The notes: a model not told the origin generated them from the letters alone. A stretch of DNA of 64,000 nt from Bolinopsis microptera (GCF_026151205.1 NC_087072.1:8418084-8482083), one strand, 5' to 3'; shown: positions 1 to 14,100, counted from the first letter of the stretch. Program-made: numbers and translations.

Positions 1-16
1 TTTTCTGTACTTTCAG

Positions 17-72
17 AGGTACCGATGTGGCAGGAAACCAGGGCTCATGCTGCCGCTGAGCTAAAGCAGTAG
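17..72 (+). CDS. Possible terminal exon of an upstream gene (partial)
   Basis: A pyrimidine-rich stretch ending in CAG at 14-16 looks like a splice acceptor, and an AATAAA follows at 177-182, so this may be the last exon of a gene that begins left of the window. All three frames close within about 60 bases. The frame ending in TAG at 70-72 is the longest, but the true phase is unknown because the previous exon is not visible. The residues are too few to name a product. It could equally be chance sequence. Confidence 0.3.
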
Positions 73-176
73 AGGGGATGGCGGCTTCTCTAGGATCTAA
101 CACGTCCTGAAGCAGACCAACACTATGTCCCAACGCACTGGTGTTGGGATGTCTGCCCCCGGTGCCTGTCCGGGTC

Positions 177-182
177 AATAAA
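177..182 (+). terminator. AATAAA poly(A) signal candidate
   Basis: A canonical AATAAA lies about 100 bases after the stop of the possible terminal exon at 17-72. Spacing suits a short 3' UTR, but the hexamer is common in AT-rich DNA. Confidence 0.35.
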
Positions 183-2193
183 GCAGTCAAGCATCATGTA
201 TGTTATGTTGAGCATTCTCAACCAACAAATGTGGGAACTCCCACAAAACACCAAAACAGATCTAAAGAGACACTTAACAACATTGGAAAAATAGACTGCA
301 ATTTGTTTATATAATTTATAAAGCGTATATTATTGCCCACGTTAAGGGGCCTGTTAATAATTTATTAAATTATTAGCTATTTTAGATTTAATAATAATAA
401 TAATCAGTACATCTACATATAATATGTTTAGTTAGTTGTTATCTGGCCACACAGTATTCAATTTATATTGCAATGCCATTGTTTCCATCAGTTGTCAGTG
501 TAATTTTGTATGGCTGAAAGCAGAAATGTAGTGCTTGATTCTCATACTTAACAATTGATTCAATTTCAAATAAACAAGAATTGCGCCCGTTAGGCCATAG
601 GCGGACGCTAAATTTCCATCAACTGTCTTTATAAGTCCTATAATTACAATTCTATATCATAATACTTAGCAAAATTCGTTCGAATATAATATATGCATCG
701 CGATTAATTTGCAGTATGACTACGTTCACTGGTTAGCTGTGTTATTTTCAACCGCTGATCTTTCCCTTGACATGGATCGGTCGGTAAATATGGTATATTA
801 TTTGGGGACTCACCAATAACAAATTCACATTCACATTTCTAACTAAATCTGATACCCGTCCTGATTTCAATTCGCATGACCATATATGGAATAATGGCAC
901 GTAATGCGACGCATGCAGTTATTAAAGGAAATTCACGCGCATATAATCGGACAATTTAGTTGCGGTCTGTTCTGTTTGCTTTCGTTGAAAATTTGATCGC
1001 CAGCCTAGCCATGCGCACCGCTGAGTAGCAATTTGCGTCATTTAAAGTGCACAATTCTACAATTGTAAAGTGATTTTATTGGTTTTCGATGATGGCTACG
1101 TTCTTCGGACATATGTTTTGTTATTCTCAAAATCTAGTTTTATGTTCTGTACTTACTACTTGGTCAAGAAAATGGTTAAAATGTTGGATTTGATTGCGAT
1201 CAGTTTGCTTTTTAAATTTCGTCTTTGTAATTGCAGCTGGCAACTGTTTTCGAAATTGTTTCGCATACTGTAGCTATGATATTAATGAAACACTGAATTC
1301 ATTGCAATTATGATCGACTGAAGTTACATCCCTTGAACCTGGCTTGAACGTATGGGCAAGGCGCAGCATTACCAAAATCCACTTTTTACGCTATGTGTAC
1401 ATTTATGAAGGAGCACATGTATGCGGAGGGTAATGCATGTTTTGCTTTGTGACACCACGAAAAACCTACCTACCTACCCTACCCATCCTCAATTCCTACC
1501 ACTTCTAACCATCTTATGCTTTTTTAAAGAAAAAAGAAGTCGATGGAAAAAATAGCCTGGTTGATCTCGGTATAAAGTCTGAGGAATGAGGATAGTGGAA
1601 ATTTTGTGAAAACAGTTTCCTATCTACTAGATATACTATACTGCTCGTGGAGTGACAGAGGTTGCCGAAGTTTTAAAATTTGGAAGGTTTTCGTATTCGT
1701 GTGCTAAGTGTAGTTTCTGAAGATTAAGATGTTATGTTTTTTAAACAATGGTTTGCAGCACTCTTTTTGAATGATTTTCTCCCCAAGAGCCTGATTGGAG
1801 GAAAGTATATCAGGGTTTGTGATAAAATCTGAAGGTGCCTCCAAAGGATAAAACTAGATAAGACCCTAGAAAGTGAAATTTCTTAGTGCAATAGAATCAC
1901 ACACGCTAAGGGGGAACCCAGACCCTTTGGATCTCGTTTAACCTAAAGGCGATTACTCAGCGTAATTTAGTCTCAGTTTGTTGCAAACCAATATTTTGCC
2001 CACAATGTCAAACAAATCCCAGAGGTTAACATAAAAATATGCCCATATTTATTTTCAACATTCAAAATTTGATCCAAGGCAGCAGGCATGCCTAGGCAAC
2101 TGGTGCTGAGTGTTTCTTGTTATTAAACATTTTATAATTTAAATTACTGTCGTCCTAATAATGTAAAATATACTTTCTGTACAGAGTCCTAGT
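183..2193. other. Intergenic stretch upstream of the tektin gene
   Basis: No coding region recognised. It contains one copy of a short motif (about 575-618) that recurs near 42.5 kb. A polypyrimidine-CAG acceptor at about 2175-2184, just before the tektin ATG, suggests that the tektin 5' UTR is spliced and that its first exon and promoter lie in this stretch. Confidence 0.6.
575..618 (+). repeat. Dispersed repeat copy, pair of 42493-42545
   Basis: The blocks CAAGAATTGCGCCCGTT and GGCGGACGCTA plus ATTTCCAT occur here and again near 42.5 kb in the same order, with a different short spacer between them. This shows a dispersed repeat family; its type is not known. Confidence 0.55.
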
Positions 2194-5100
2194 ATGTCAG
2201 CGACAACATACGCTAACAAAAACGCGACATGCGTTTCCATGACATCTACTAGTGGGGACTATAAGGTAATCCTCTGAATGTTTGTAAGGTTAATTGCATA
2301 GTATATATAATACTATGCACTTGTACTCTTTTAATTGAGCAGCTGTTTATCAAGTTATGATCTGTAAAAGTTTGATATCATAGAACAAAACATACTCTCC
2401 TTTTTGACTCCATAATCTAGTTTTATTCCTCTATGAGATTAAATCTTCGACAGTTGCCTTTCGTATGATTATGAATTGAAATCAATATTCTTTCAGACTG
2501 GAAATGGACCTACCGGAACTTACCTAACGAAGACAGGCACAACATTTGCCCCAAATGATTGGCACAACTCCAACTCTATTATTTCATCTACAGCTACCCG
2601 ACAGCAAGGTGGCTCTCTGGAAATAAGACAAGCTGCAAGACAACTGAGAAATGATACGGATAACAAGACCAACTGGGGTCAGAACGACAATACCACAAGG
2701 TCACTATATCTGTTCATAATTATGCTTTAAGTTATAGAATTGACTGGATGTTGGGAGCTTGTAGTGATTGATCAGATTCATAGATTATGTCATCTATCTG
2801 AAAAGTAAATTTCACATGGTCTTCCAGTTTCCCTAGTTATTTATAAGGTCTATTAGATGAGTAGAAAACTTGTCAGCTACATATCTAAACCCAGGTGATT
2901 TACTGACGAGTGTGTTAAGCCCAACGTGACTTGAAACTGACTATTAATACTCTGCAGGTTGTACGATAGAATGAGTGATATTACCGCATGGAAGGATAAG
3001 TTAGAACAGACTATTGCTGATACTAACGCTGAAATAGCGGCTCTGACCACCCACAAGGAGAGGTGACGCTATTTTATTATATACTTTAATGATTTCTATC
3101 GCCCCTTTCTTTAGTTAGAGAATTACCGACACGATTGTACCCATATTTTGTCTTTAAATGAATAAATAATCATGCTTGCTGTATAGTGTATAATACAGCA
3201 AGTTTTAAATAAATATTCAAACCAATCATTTGCATTACATATATGGAAAACAGTTGCAGTGGCATAACAAACGGCCTCGCAGACCCGCTACGTCTGCATA
3301 TTTTGAAAAGAAAAAAACATCAAATAACTATTAAGAAACTGTTTACACCATTAAAATATTCAAAACCCCTAAAAGAAATCAAGTCATCCTAAAATGGTGA
3401 TCAGTACAGATCAAGACAGCTAGAGTTAAAATTTGTTTCTCCAAGCAACAAATTTTAAACATCTGTAGATTAATTTATGAAAGATCGATCGGCTATATTT
3501 CTCTTATTTTCCCCCGCAGAAAATATATGTTTGAAACCGGACTGATGTATCGTGAACAACCTGTGCTGTAGGGTAAATACCTAAAAAACACTAGCACTCA
3601 CTTCGATGGTACTGTAATGACTTAATATCAAACTTGAAACCTCGGCCAGCATTAAATCGACATGAGTCGCATGGTTTTCCTTGTGGCTCAAAAGAAAACG
3701 AAGGATGTCCTTGTTTGACGGAGGACTGTGACATGGAAGGCTGTCACACGTTCCATCAATAAAATCGGACAACTTCATTGCAATATTGAGAAAACTATTT
3801 GAGAAATGATCACTATTCATATAGCGGTGTTACATTGATTTTAGTTACGTTGCAATTTTACTCGACTCTTATCAGTTCACTTCTTATCAGCGCGATCGCA
3901 GTAAGTTTTACTGTGTGCAACAGTTACATAACTGTAACTGTATAATACACATAACATTAACTCTGTAATGCACTTCAAACTGCAGTATAAAGAGTACGCA
4001 CTTCGCACAAATGACAAGAAGGTAATCTAGTAATACGATTTTTGGTATTAATATCTTTAATATTAATAACACGGCTTGTTCGATTCAAGCCCGTTCAATG
4101 TGGTCAATACCTGATGTGCGGATCACAGGCTTCGTTATTTACAATAGCTGAGATTAGGCAGATATAGCGGTTCCAGTCGTTACCTGGGGACCCCAGGCTG
4201 TAATATCCAGATAAATTGAAGCTGCGGCGGAATGACAATCTGGGATGAGTGCGGCCCAGGAATGCCAGCCGTTACGCCGCTCAGCTTAATGTAAAAACTG
4301 TATTACAATTGATAGCATCATTACAATTTCAATCACGTTTTAGAGCAATTTACACGAGAGTAGGACAATTATAACCTGTTTAATCTTGTTCGGCGTCATC
4401 GAAAACATAGGGTTACAAGGTTTCCGCTTCGATTTCCATCAATAAAAAATCCTTCTAATTTCGATTCTCTGGGCCAGCTGTCTGCTGGGTTTCAGAAGGT
4501 GGTACCAGATGCTGCTATAATTGAGCGCTCAGCTGCTCTAATTGGGTCCAATTACACCCGATACACGATATTATTCAGCTCTGGTGACGTCACAAAATCT
4601 CCTAGTCGGCATACGACACGTTACGAATGTGATCACGTGCCCGAGGCTTTACGAATCAAGGTCACGTGATAGGATTAGCGGTCACGTGATAGGACCGAAT
4701 GTCACGTGACCTCAGTTATCCCTTATATGGCACAACTAGCTGCAATTGATCAGCTCTTAATTAGGCTGAAATCCTTGACAGGCCTATAATTACCCAATTT
4801 TAAATGAACGATATCTCATCCTACAGAATGATGAGAGCGTAAACAAAATGCTTCCCGGAATCAGCACAATGCAGGGAACAAGATGCTGTTGGAATATCAA
4901 TTATTCATCTTCCACCCGTAGTCCCTAAAGCAACTCTATCATCGGCTAATATCTTAAGCTTATTAAGATCATTCAAAGAGTTAAGTTTTAAACCTCTACG
5001 GGTCAAATCATTCACAATAATCTTGAACAAATTCTTACGATGCGCACCGACGCGCCCTGTACAGTTTGTTGTGACAGCAAACTTTAACGCTAATGCAGCG

Positions 5101-8100
5101 GGGGAGTCATCAGCACTACGCAAGATATGACCTAGGAGCTTCCACCTTGCTTTAGGGACACGATCTGATAGCTTTACTGAGTTACATCTTAGGTATAAGT
5201 TTGCATTGGATATTGTTCCATGAGGCCAATAAATGTTCAGTAATGATCTAAGGTGTTTTCTATGGCAAATGTCTAGTTTTTCTAGTGACTTTGCAGTAGG
5301 ACACCAACTACTGCAATTGTACATGATGATTGATACAATTTGAGCTTCGTATACTGCTATCTTTCTGGTAACGGAGATATTCTGCTGAGACCAGATCTTG
5401 GTGAACTTATAGAAGGCATTGTTCCCAGCAATGCATCGAGCAGCTATATCACTTTCACTACACAACAATGACCCAAGAATCTTACTCTTCCGCCAATCTT
5501 CATTTCCACGTAACATGGTATCATCACGACCAGGGATTGTTTCCCCAACAGGAGCGAGGAAAACATGGGTAAATTCTGTTTTCTCTGTGTTAATGAACAG
5601 GTTAAACTCCTTGAAGACTTCCTTAGCTATTGGTAGGATAGCTTCTAAGGATTCTTTTTCTTTTTTTTTTCAAATAACTCAATCGAAATTTTGTTGATCC
5701 AGTATTATATCAGGAGTTACTGGTCCAGACTCCAGAGCATCTCATTATATAAATCTATCTCTTCAGAACTGAGACGGCCCTCACGAATATGAACACTCCA
5801 TTTGAGGTAGTGCACGACAACCTTGCAACTAGGTCTATTAGAGTATCTATCGACCTTGTCGATGACGAAGTGAACCAAGAGCTGAACAAGGTTCGTATTT
5901 TTGAACTGGTTGTTACTTGAAACACGGCCAATTACACGACCATAAAATAACATGCCACCAATATACTCATTACTAGACCGTTGATCTCGAAATTGATTTA
6001 GAATCGCTCAACTATAGCTAACTCAGTTGACCCAGTCGGCATTCAGGAGGTTGAAGTTATTAATGGTATCAAAGAGAAACTGCAGCAAAAGGTCAATGAA
6101 GCTTTCCAGCAACTCTGGTGAGTTCACTTTTAAGTTATATTCTCTGTTTTAAGTTCTATTCTCTGTTTTAAGTTGTATTTTCAACTGAAATATCAGATAA
6201 AATAAAAAATAAAATGTCTGTTAGTGTTAAGGAAAATAAAGAGGGTATCATAGAATGCGTGAGCTGACTTGTAAACGAAATATCCCGCTCAGTGCCCTGC
6301 AAGATGCGTACAATGCAATGTGTGACGATCTGGCTGACAAGATGCACTGTCTTGACGTGGACCAGGCGTGCCACAGTCTCACAAACCAGTCCGCTAACAT
6401 TGGCTTCCACGCGGGCGCCAACTGCATCAAGGAGGGTATCGTGATGCCTGATGCTTGGGACGGTCACAGCAACTACAACACCCAACGTGCTGTAGCGGAA
6501 ATGAAAGCTTCCACCGCACTTCGTGAGGCTATTAATAACATGATTGAGCAGACTTCTAACGATCTGGAGGCTCAGCGTTTGAGGACTGAGTACGCTTTCA
6601 GGAAACGTATCCATGAGGTAGAATCACCACTTTTAACTTTATTTACTGGCCTCCTGCATGTTTTTAACACAAGTTTTGATCTTGCAATTCTCTTCATTAG
6701 CTCTGTTAATATCGAAAATATGAAGTGGTTAACTTAGACAAAATTTTTGATATAATTATCTTCAGGTACAGATGGCAAAAGACGAGCTTGAGTGGCAACA
6801 GAGGAACACCAAACGTGAGATTGACGTTTTGAGTGACGACATCAGAGGGCTTAAACAGGCCATCACCGACAAAGATAAACCCCTTGAGGTTTGAAAAGTC
6901 TATTCATCAGTAATCATTTAATTATCAGTAATTAGTGTACACACTGTCGGTAAATACTACAATGTATTCGTGTAGGAAGAAGACGCGTGTTCGCTTACCA
7001 AAGTTTGAAGTATCATGTTGTAGAGGTTGCCATGGGTACTAATGTAATAATCTGCCTCTAGATGTTGTCCTGGCAACCCTACTCACGGTTATATCAAGTT
7101 ATCAGGAGTAGGTATTGGAGTCCACAGTGTACAGTAATACAGCATGTACTGTACTTTGTCTCTTGAAATTTGTAGAAGCTACCACGAAATACTAATCCAT
7201 TTCTAAGCTGTATCTCAGATAAGCTGAATGATGATATACAAAATATTCAACTAATTTTATCATATTATATTTATAAGGAAGTTTAACTAACTAATATATT
7301 TTAGAATATATTCGAGTTTCCAGAACAAAGTATTTAACGTGTGTATTCAAGTGCAGTTCCCGTACTGATGTCAGCTACTTTCACATTGGTCACAAAACTT
7401 TAATAATGCGCAACTTACTCCTGTATGTAAATTTAAATTATCTAAGTTGTGCAGCAAGCACCGCTGTTAAAGTATATTGTGCAGTGTATGTTAAACACGC
7501 CATGGCGACTACTCTAGCTGCTCCAGCTGCTCTGGCTGCGTGTATGTCGCATGATCATTGGAAAGCAAGCACAATCTGTCGATATCATATAAACTGTGTC
7601 TCAGCAGTTGTGGTCAATCAGCGTAATGTAATTAATTAGTGCCTAACTGAACAATACCTAACTAGTAACTTGAGTAGTCACGTGCCGTTGTTGGTGGGAG
7701 ACTGTGACAAATGTGAACTCCTGCTGTTCACTGCACCTGCACTATTCACTTGTTCAAATTAATATTCAACAAGATGTCTGGAATTTCAGACACGACAAGT
7801 ATTTAGTATAGTATTACAGTAAGACCTCTCTATACCGGGCTCCTCGGGGGGAACGAAAAGTGCACGGTTTAATTAAAAATCGGTTTATCGAGATACCCGC
7901 GGTAATCGGTATAGAGAGGCACGCTATATTATGGAGGTAATCGTTATCTAAGAGAGGCACGCTATATTATAGAGAGGCACGCTATATTATGGAGGTAATC
8001 GTTTTCTAAGAGAGGCACGCTATATTATGGAGAGGCACGCTATATTATGGAGAGGCACGCTATATTATGGAGAGGCACGCTATATTATGGAGAGGCACGC

Positions 8101-11100
8101 TATATTATGGAGAGGCACGCTATATTATGGAGAGGCACGCTATATTATGGAGAGGCACGCTATATTATAGAGAGGCACGCTATATTATAGAGAGGCACGC
8201 TATATTATAGAGAGGCACGCTATATTATAGAGAGGCACGCTATATTATAGAGAGGCACGCTATATTATAGAGAGGCACGCTATATTATGGAGAGGCACGC
8301 TATATTATGGAGAGGCACGCTATATTATAGAGAGGCACGCTATATTATGGAGAGGCACGCTATATTATAGAGAGGCACGCTATATTATGGAGGTAATCGT
8401 TATAGAGAGGCACGCTATATTATGGAGAGGCACGCTATATTATAGAGAGGCACGCTATATTATGGAGGTAATCGTTATAGAGAGGCACGCTATATTATGG
8501 AGGTTCTTCTGTATGATGTCTCCTCGCTTTTACCATATTTTTGCGAAATGTTCCTAGATACAAAGCCCTGTTGATAACAATAATTTGAGCCGTTTGTAAA
8601 AAACCAGCTAATAACTTACATAAGTTTGTGCAAGCTTAATGACAAGCTTTATTGTTAAAGCCTTACTTAAGATCGGTAACCACTGCAGTGGTTACCGATC
8701 TTAAGTGCACTGGTATTCATTGTAACCACTAAATATTGTATTGAGTGGTTTCGGTAAAAAGTCCATCTCCACGCATGGAAAACGTGATGCAACCGGTTAA
8801 AAAATCGATGGAGATATTTTTGTAGATTGGTGTATCGATTATTCATTCTTAAGACTGAATTGACGATCCAGACTGTTACATGTTGAACTCCAAGTTTTAT
8901 GTATTACTTAACGCCTTGTAAATACGTGCTGTAGTCCACTGGTCAATTGAGCTTACAAGTTTAAAACTATTGTTTATCTTAAAATGTTTAGCACGCCACG
9001 AACGATTCTACAAATCACTGCTTACTTTTCTTCTGATAGTTCTTGCAAAATTTGTTACTATCAGCTATTTGAAACCACAGACCGCAAAAATCTATTTTTG
9101 TCTGAGTGTGGAGAACGTTGACTCCAAGATTAAAACTTTGAATTTATATCAAAGTCTTACCTAAAGTTGATCACATAATCGGATCGCAAACCAATGTGCT
9201 CAGAAGCTTAGAACGACTAAAATGTTGCCAATATTAGGGCAAGTTTACTTCAGTGTAGAGATCCTTGCAATAAATATCTGCCAAATTATTTCGATGCTAT
9301 AACTGCACATAATGAGCATTGAATTGACAATAAAAATATTTCCAAGTTTATAAAATGAATGCTTGTGAAGCATGTTACATTTGTGCTGCATTGCACAAAG
9401 CAATGTGCTCCAGTGACTATCACATCAAAGCAATTGAGCTGCAACATAGTGCATATAGTAATGACTTAACTTTTTATGAAAACTCAGACATCGCATTGTT
9501 TTATTATAACTTATATGTGCGTATCAAAATTATCTTAGTGAAGTGGACAGATGTAGAAGTAGATTGAATATACCAAAAATTATAGGGCGGTGGGGTAAAA
9601 AGCAAATTTTTGCTATTATGCACAATATTAGAGATTAATTGGACTATCATTATATTGCACTGCAAAACACTCCGTACGATGTACTGTATAGAATAGTGTA
9701 CTCACCTCTAGGCGGAGAGTTCATGATTTAGGAGCTATTTAAATCCATTTGATCGGTGATGGAGAAAGTTCCTGTCAGATTATTTTTAATATTTTATTGG
9801 ATACTTGAGACTGAGGGCACTCAGAATAAATTAATTGCTCACTTAGTACGGGTTCAACTGAGCGGGTTTATACTATTGCACCAGTTTTACTGCGACAGTG
9901 GAATTCCGGAGGCCGAGTAACACTAGTGCTAATATTCTTAAAATTCTGTTAATTATGATTAACTGAATATTAATTAAATGTTCGAACTTCGATATTCTAG
10001 GTCTGGGGTTCCTGATTTCTTAAATAATTTTAAGACTGTAGCTGTAGATTTATTTACATAACTAGTCAGTGATTGCACTATATTGGAGTTAAAGATAGGG
10101 TTCATCAGGCTGTTAGTGGGGATGATGCATAATGCTGTCGCCTGGGACCAACCATCAGGAACATACTTTTTAGTGATGTTGTAGTAAATCATCACCATAA
10201 TAATGGTTCTAGTTAGGATATCAGTTTGGTCCCGATGATAAGACCAACTTTAATTTTAATTGCCCCTTCGACATCGTTGTCTGCCTCAGCTTGGTTGACT
10301 GCTCTTCTGGATTTGGTGAGGACGTGTACAATTTTGATGCAAGAAATACTGAGACTGACCAGTACGGTCACAATGCAAGAAATATACACCACTTTGTACA
10401 CACGCAATGACTCACTGTAGTCATATACAGTGATATAACTCATGTACACATACTGGTGCCCAACTGTAAAATGATAGTTCGCTGTACTCAAATAAGTCGG
10501 GTCTGTTAGTTATTGTTTTTAGGGCGTCCAGTTTCTCATTGAGTCCCTTCTCATCAGTATCGTTTCCCCAAAATATCTTGAGTAAATCCTATCAATGTGG
10601 CTGATATTGTTATAATTGCTCATGATATAGGGGTTTGAATGGGAAATGGTGAACCGTGAACCTCACGCGGAAGATATTTTGGATGGTTTCATGGTGAATG
10701 ACTGGAATCACGGAGTTTGCTACAAACACATAAAGATATGTTCAAATAATACCCTGGCCCTATCTGTCTTGTCTCTGTCCGTGTCCGTCTTTTCCGTGTC
10801 CCTCTTTTCCGTGTCCCTCTTGTCCGTGTCCGTATTATTCGGACAGACAGGGAAAAGGACAGTGACGAAAATACAAGAATCGAAGGACAAGGATAAGGAG
10901 GATAGACTATCCAGATTCTAAGAAAATGGATCGCCTTCCGTAAAACACACTGATTTTAAGATATTTTCTTGTGTTAAAGTGATATCTTAAATTAAGCGCA
11001 TAGAATTTTATCCAAACTTGTACAGTATGTCACTCATATACCAATTACCCATCTTACTATCTGGAAAGCTTCGGTAAAGTCCTATAGTCAGATCTAGAGA

Positions 11101-14100
11101 TTAAATCGAAAATTATTCAATGTTATTACTGAGAACTTCCTAATTTCGACTTGCAATTTGGAACAGTTTAAACGAAAGTTCTAGGTGCCTAGTCAAGCAA
11201 AGCGAGTTATGAAGCGCGCTAAATATATTTTGCGTAAAAACAATCAAGTTTTTCATTCACCATGACAGCAGATGGCGCGCCGCGCGTGAAGCTTTTCATG
11301 GCGCGCTTCATATTACTGATTATATATGGTTCACAACATATGTTAATATATACAGGGTGGCCCATAAGTGACTACCCACACGCAACCTCTTAATAACTCA
11401 CGTAATTCGTCTCCAAATTGCACCAAAATTTCAGAGATTATAGATATGGGTCAAACTTAGATTTCCTGAAAGTTTCGTAAGCCACGCCCAATTACAGTGG
11501 GCGTGGCGTGACACTCCCTCTTTTTCACTATTGTCTTCATAAAATTATGACAAAGTTATGACCATTTCAAAACTCATCGGATACGTGATCCGAGCACTCA
11601 GTCAGTGATCTCGTCACTTGGTTAATGGCCTGTTTGGCTCACATGCACCGCTTGATTGGTTGCAGCCTGCTTATGGGCCGGCCTATACAGCTGACAGCAC
11701 CTAAAACGCTATCACACGAATTTATGGTGGTGTCACCATTTCAGGGCTTGTTAGCCCTGCTAGTCACAGGTTCCTTACAATCAATAAAAAGGAATGAACC
11801 ATCCATTGAATCATCGAAAATGGTTCACTATCCTCCCTTTACTGCAGAACAACGATTGTTCGTCTACCTGAAGAAAGAAAATGGGGAGTTCTACCCTCTA
11901 CCCTTTTCTGCACACGATCGGCGAAGAGTCGGCAGAAGACGAACTGCGAGGACTGTGGAAAACATCACGATGGTTGTTGGTGACGTGATGGACACACCTA
12001 AGATTGGCACCCGGAAACGAGCTCCTGCCTTAGACATCAGCAGAACAACCCTTCAGCGAATCCTAAAGCAAGACCTTTCTAACCGGGCCTACCGAATCAC
12101 CGGGTATCCAATCAAAGCCTAATGAACCTCATTAATACACGCTAACGCATTACTCTTGATCAGATTGGGTGACGAGATCACTAATTGAGTGCAAATATCA
12201 CTGACTGAGTGCTCGGATCACATATCCGATGGATTTTAAAATGGTCATAACTCAGCCATATTTTAACCAATGAACTTGAAACTTTTGGAAAAGTTTTCAA
12301 TTATCAAGCCAAAAGTGTGCAAAAAATTTTGAGTTCTTAGCTTAAAGCGTTCTCATTTTATGAAGACAATAGTGAAAAAGAGGGAGTGTCACGCCACGCC
12401 CACTGTAATTGGGCACGCCCACTGTAATTGGGCGTGGCTTACGAAACTTTCAGGAAATCTAAGTTTGACCCATATCTATAATCTCTGAAATTTTGGTGCA
12501 ATTTGGAGACGAATTACGTGAGTTATTAAGAGGTTGCGTGTGGGCAGTCACTTATGGGCCACCCTAAGTATATGTTATATGTAACAGAACCTTGTGCCCC
12601 TTGTACTAACGTGCTTGGCTCAATTTTATTGCTTCATTGGTTGTTAGCATGCTGTCTAGAAACCTGACTGCACAATGAGACTCAAGACTGTAACCGTTAA
12701 GATGGCTTGATTTAAAAATCATTTTCTGAAACATTGGCGCAAGTTCACGATTACATAAGTCATAACCGAAGCCATTCAGAAACTCCCCCCCCCCCAACTT
12801 ATCTCAAAGCATCGTTTTTTTATTGCATCAATATTGAAAAAGATGGAAACGATATTTTACAGAGCTATCTCGGAATCTAAGTCCAATCCATATCTCTTAT
12901 CACTACAATTGTTAATTGTTTGAAGCATCCTCATTTAATTCCTTAAATCAGACTTCCTTAAACTGCAACTTCACATGGATAATATACGTCTAAAACTGCT
13001 TATAATCTGTTTCCTGCTTTTATTCTGTATAAATAGTAGAAATGTACCGCTACTTCCTGTACTCTGTATATAAAGTGAGATAAAACAAACTAAGATTAAA
13101 AAGTGCAAACTTATTTATCTTTAGTAACTGTATCCAGGTATAATCAAAGTAACTCTAAAAAACCATACTAAATCAATGGGGAATAGTTATTTGATTGTAA
13201 TATGAAAAAATTAAAATATTATAGTTACAAGTAAAGCACGCGTCTGCTAAATAATCAGTGTTAGTCTATTATATAGTTAGGGAAAGTTAACGTGACTACC
13301 GCAATGGTCACATTATGGCATTTTATTGCAGAAAAAAATCGCTCGTACTTTTGCTCAATTTTCCTAACTTTAGATCGGAAGTTATTAAATACTTCTGAAT
13401 AGGTATAAAAAAGCTGCAACTAGCACATTTATTTACAACTTATAAAGCATTAAGCAACATATGATCTAAAAGCTAAAACACTTAAATTTAAAATTATTGG
13501 CGAAAAACTGTTATTTTTCTTTGAAATTTAGCGAAAATATGGGTTCACGTACTGTAGTGCGACACGTACTGTAGTGCGACATGTACCCTAGTGCGAAACC
13601 TCCAAGATCGACACTGTCGCAGTTGAGTACGTTACCTGGATCGTAGTGCGACACGTACCCTAGTGCGACAGAGAATTTTCAAGGCCGACACTATCGCACT
13701 ACAGTGCGCTACCTGGACTGTAGTGCGACACGAACTAAAGTGCGACAAAGCACTTTACACATTCACTAGATCATGTTGCTGCATCTTCCTTCTCCAGCTG
13801 TCAGGATAGAGTCAGTGGATAGTCACCAGCTGCGTGAACAAGTCTGATGTAGTCAGGAGTTAGGACAAGGTCAGCCAAAGAGCGTGGAGCAACAGGATGC
13901 CTCATGGCCTTCGTCCGAGCTGTGCGTGCCGGTTCACGTACTGTAGTGCGACACGTACTGTAGTGCGACATGTACCCTAGTGCGAAACCTCCAAGATCGA
14001 CACTGTCGCAGTTGAGTACGTTACCTGGATATAACGTGGCTTGAACTGACCCGAAGGAATTGTGATCAGTGAATCACTTCGAAACACGTGATGTGAACCG

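Noticed and set aside
3563-3572. Stronger-looking donor AGG|GTAAAT for tektin exon 4
   Set aside because: It would include an in-frame TAG; the donors at 3563 or 3568 avoid it, though both are weak.
5717-5953. 78-codon minus-strand frame next to the LINE fragment
   Set aside because: No recognisable reverse-transcriptase motif and not in frame with the LINE fragment; left unassigned.
6254-6292. Earlier acceptor (ATCATAG) for tektin exon 6
   Set aside because: Joining to the previous exon would create TGA; the CCCGCTCAG acceptor at 6284-6292 keeps the frame and the family spacing.
6168-6614. 148-codon minus-strand frame
   Set aside because: It is antisense to tektin exon 6, which has clear family similarity and splice sites.
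13542-14030. Solo-LTR or small LTR-element reading of the 100-bp direct repeats
   Set aside because: No TG...CA ends, primer-binding site, polypurine tract or target duplication are visible.
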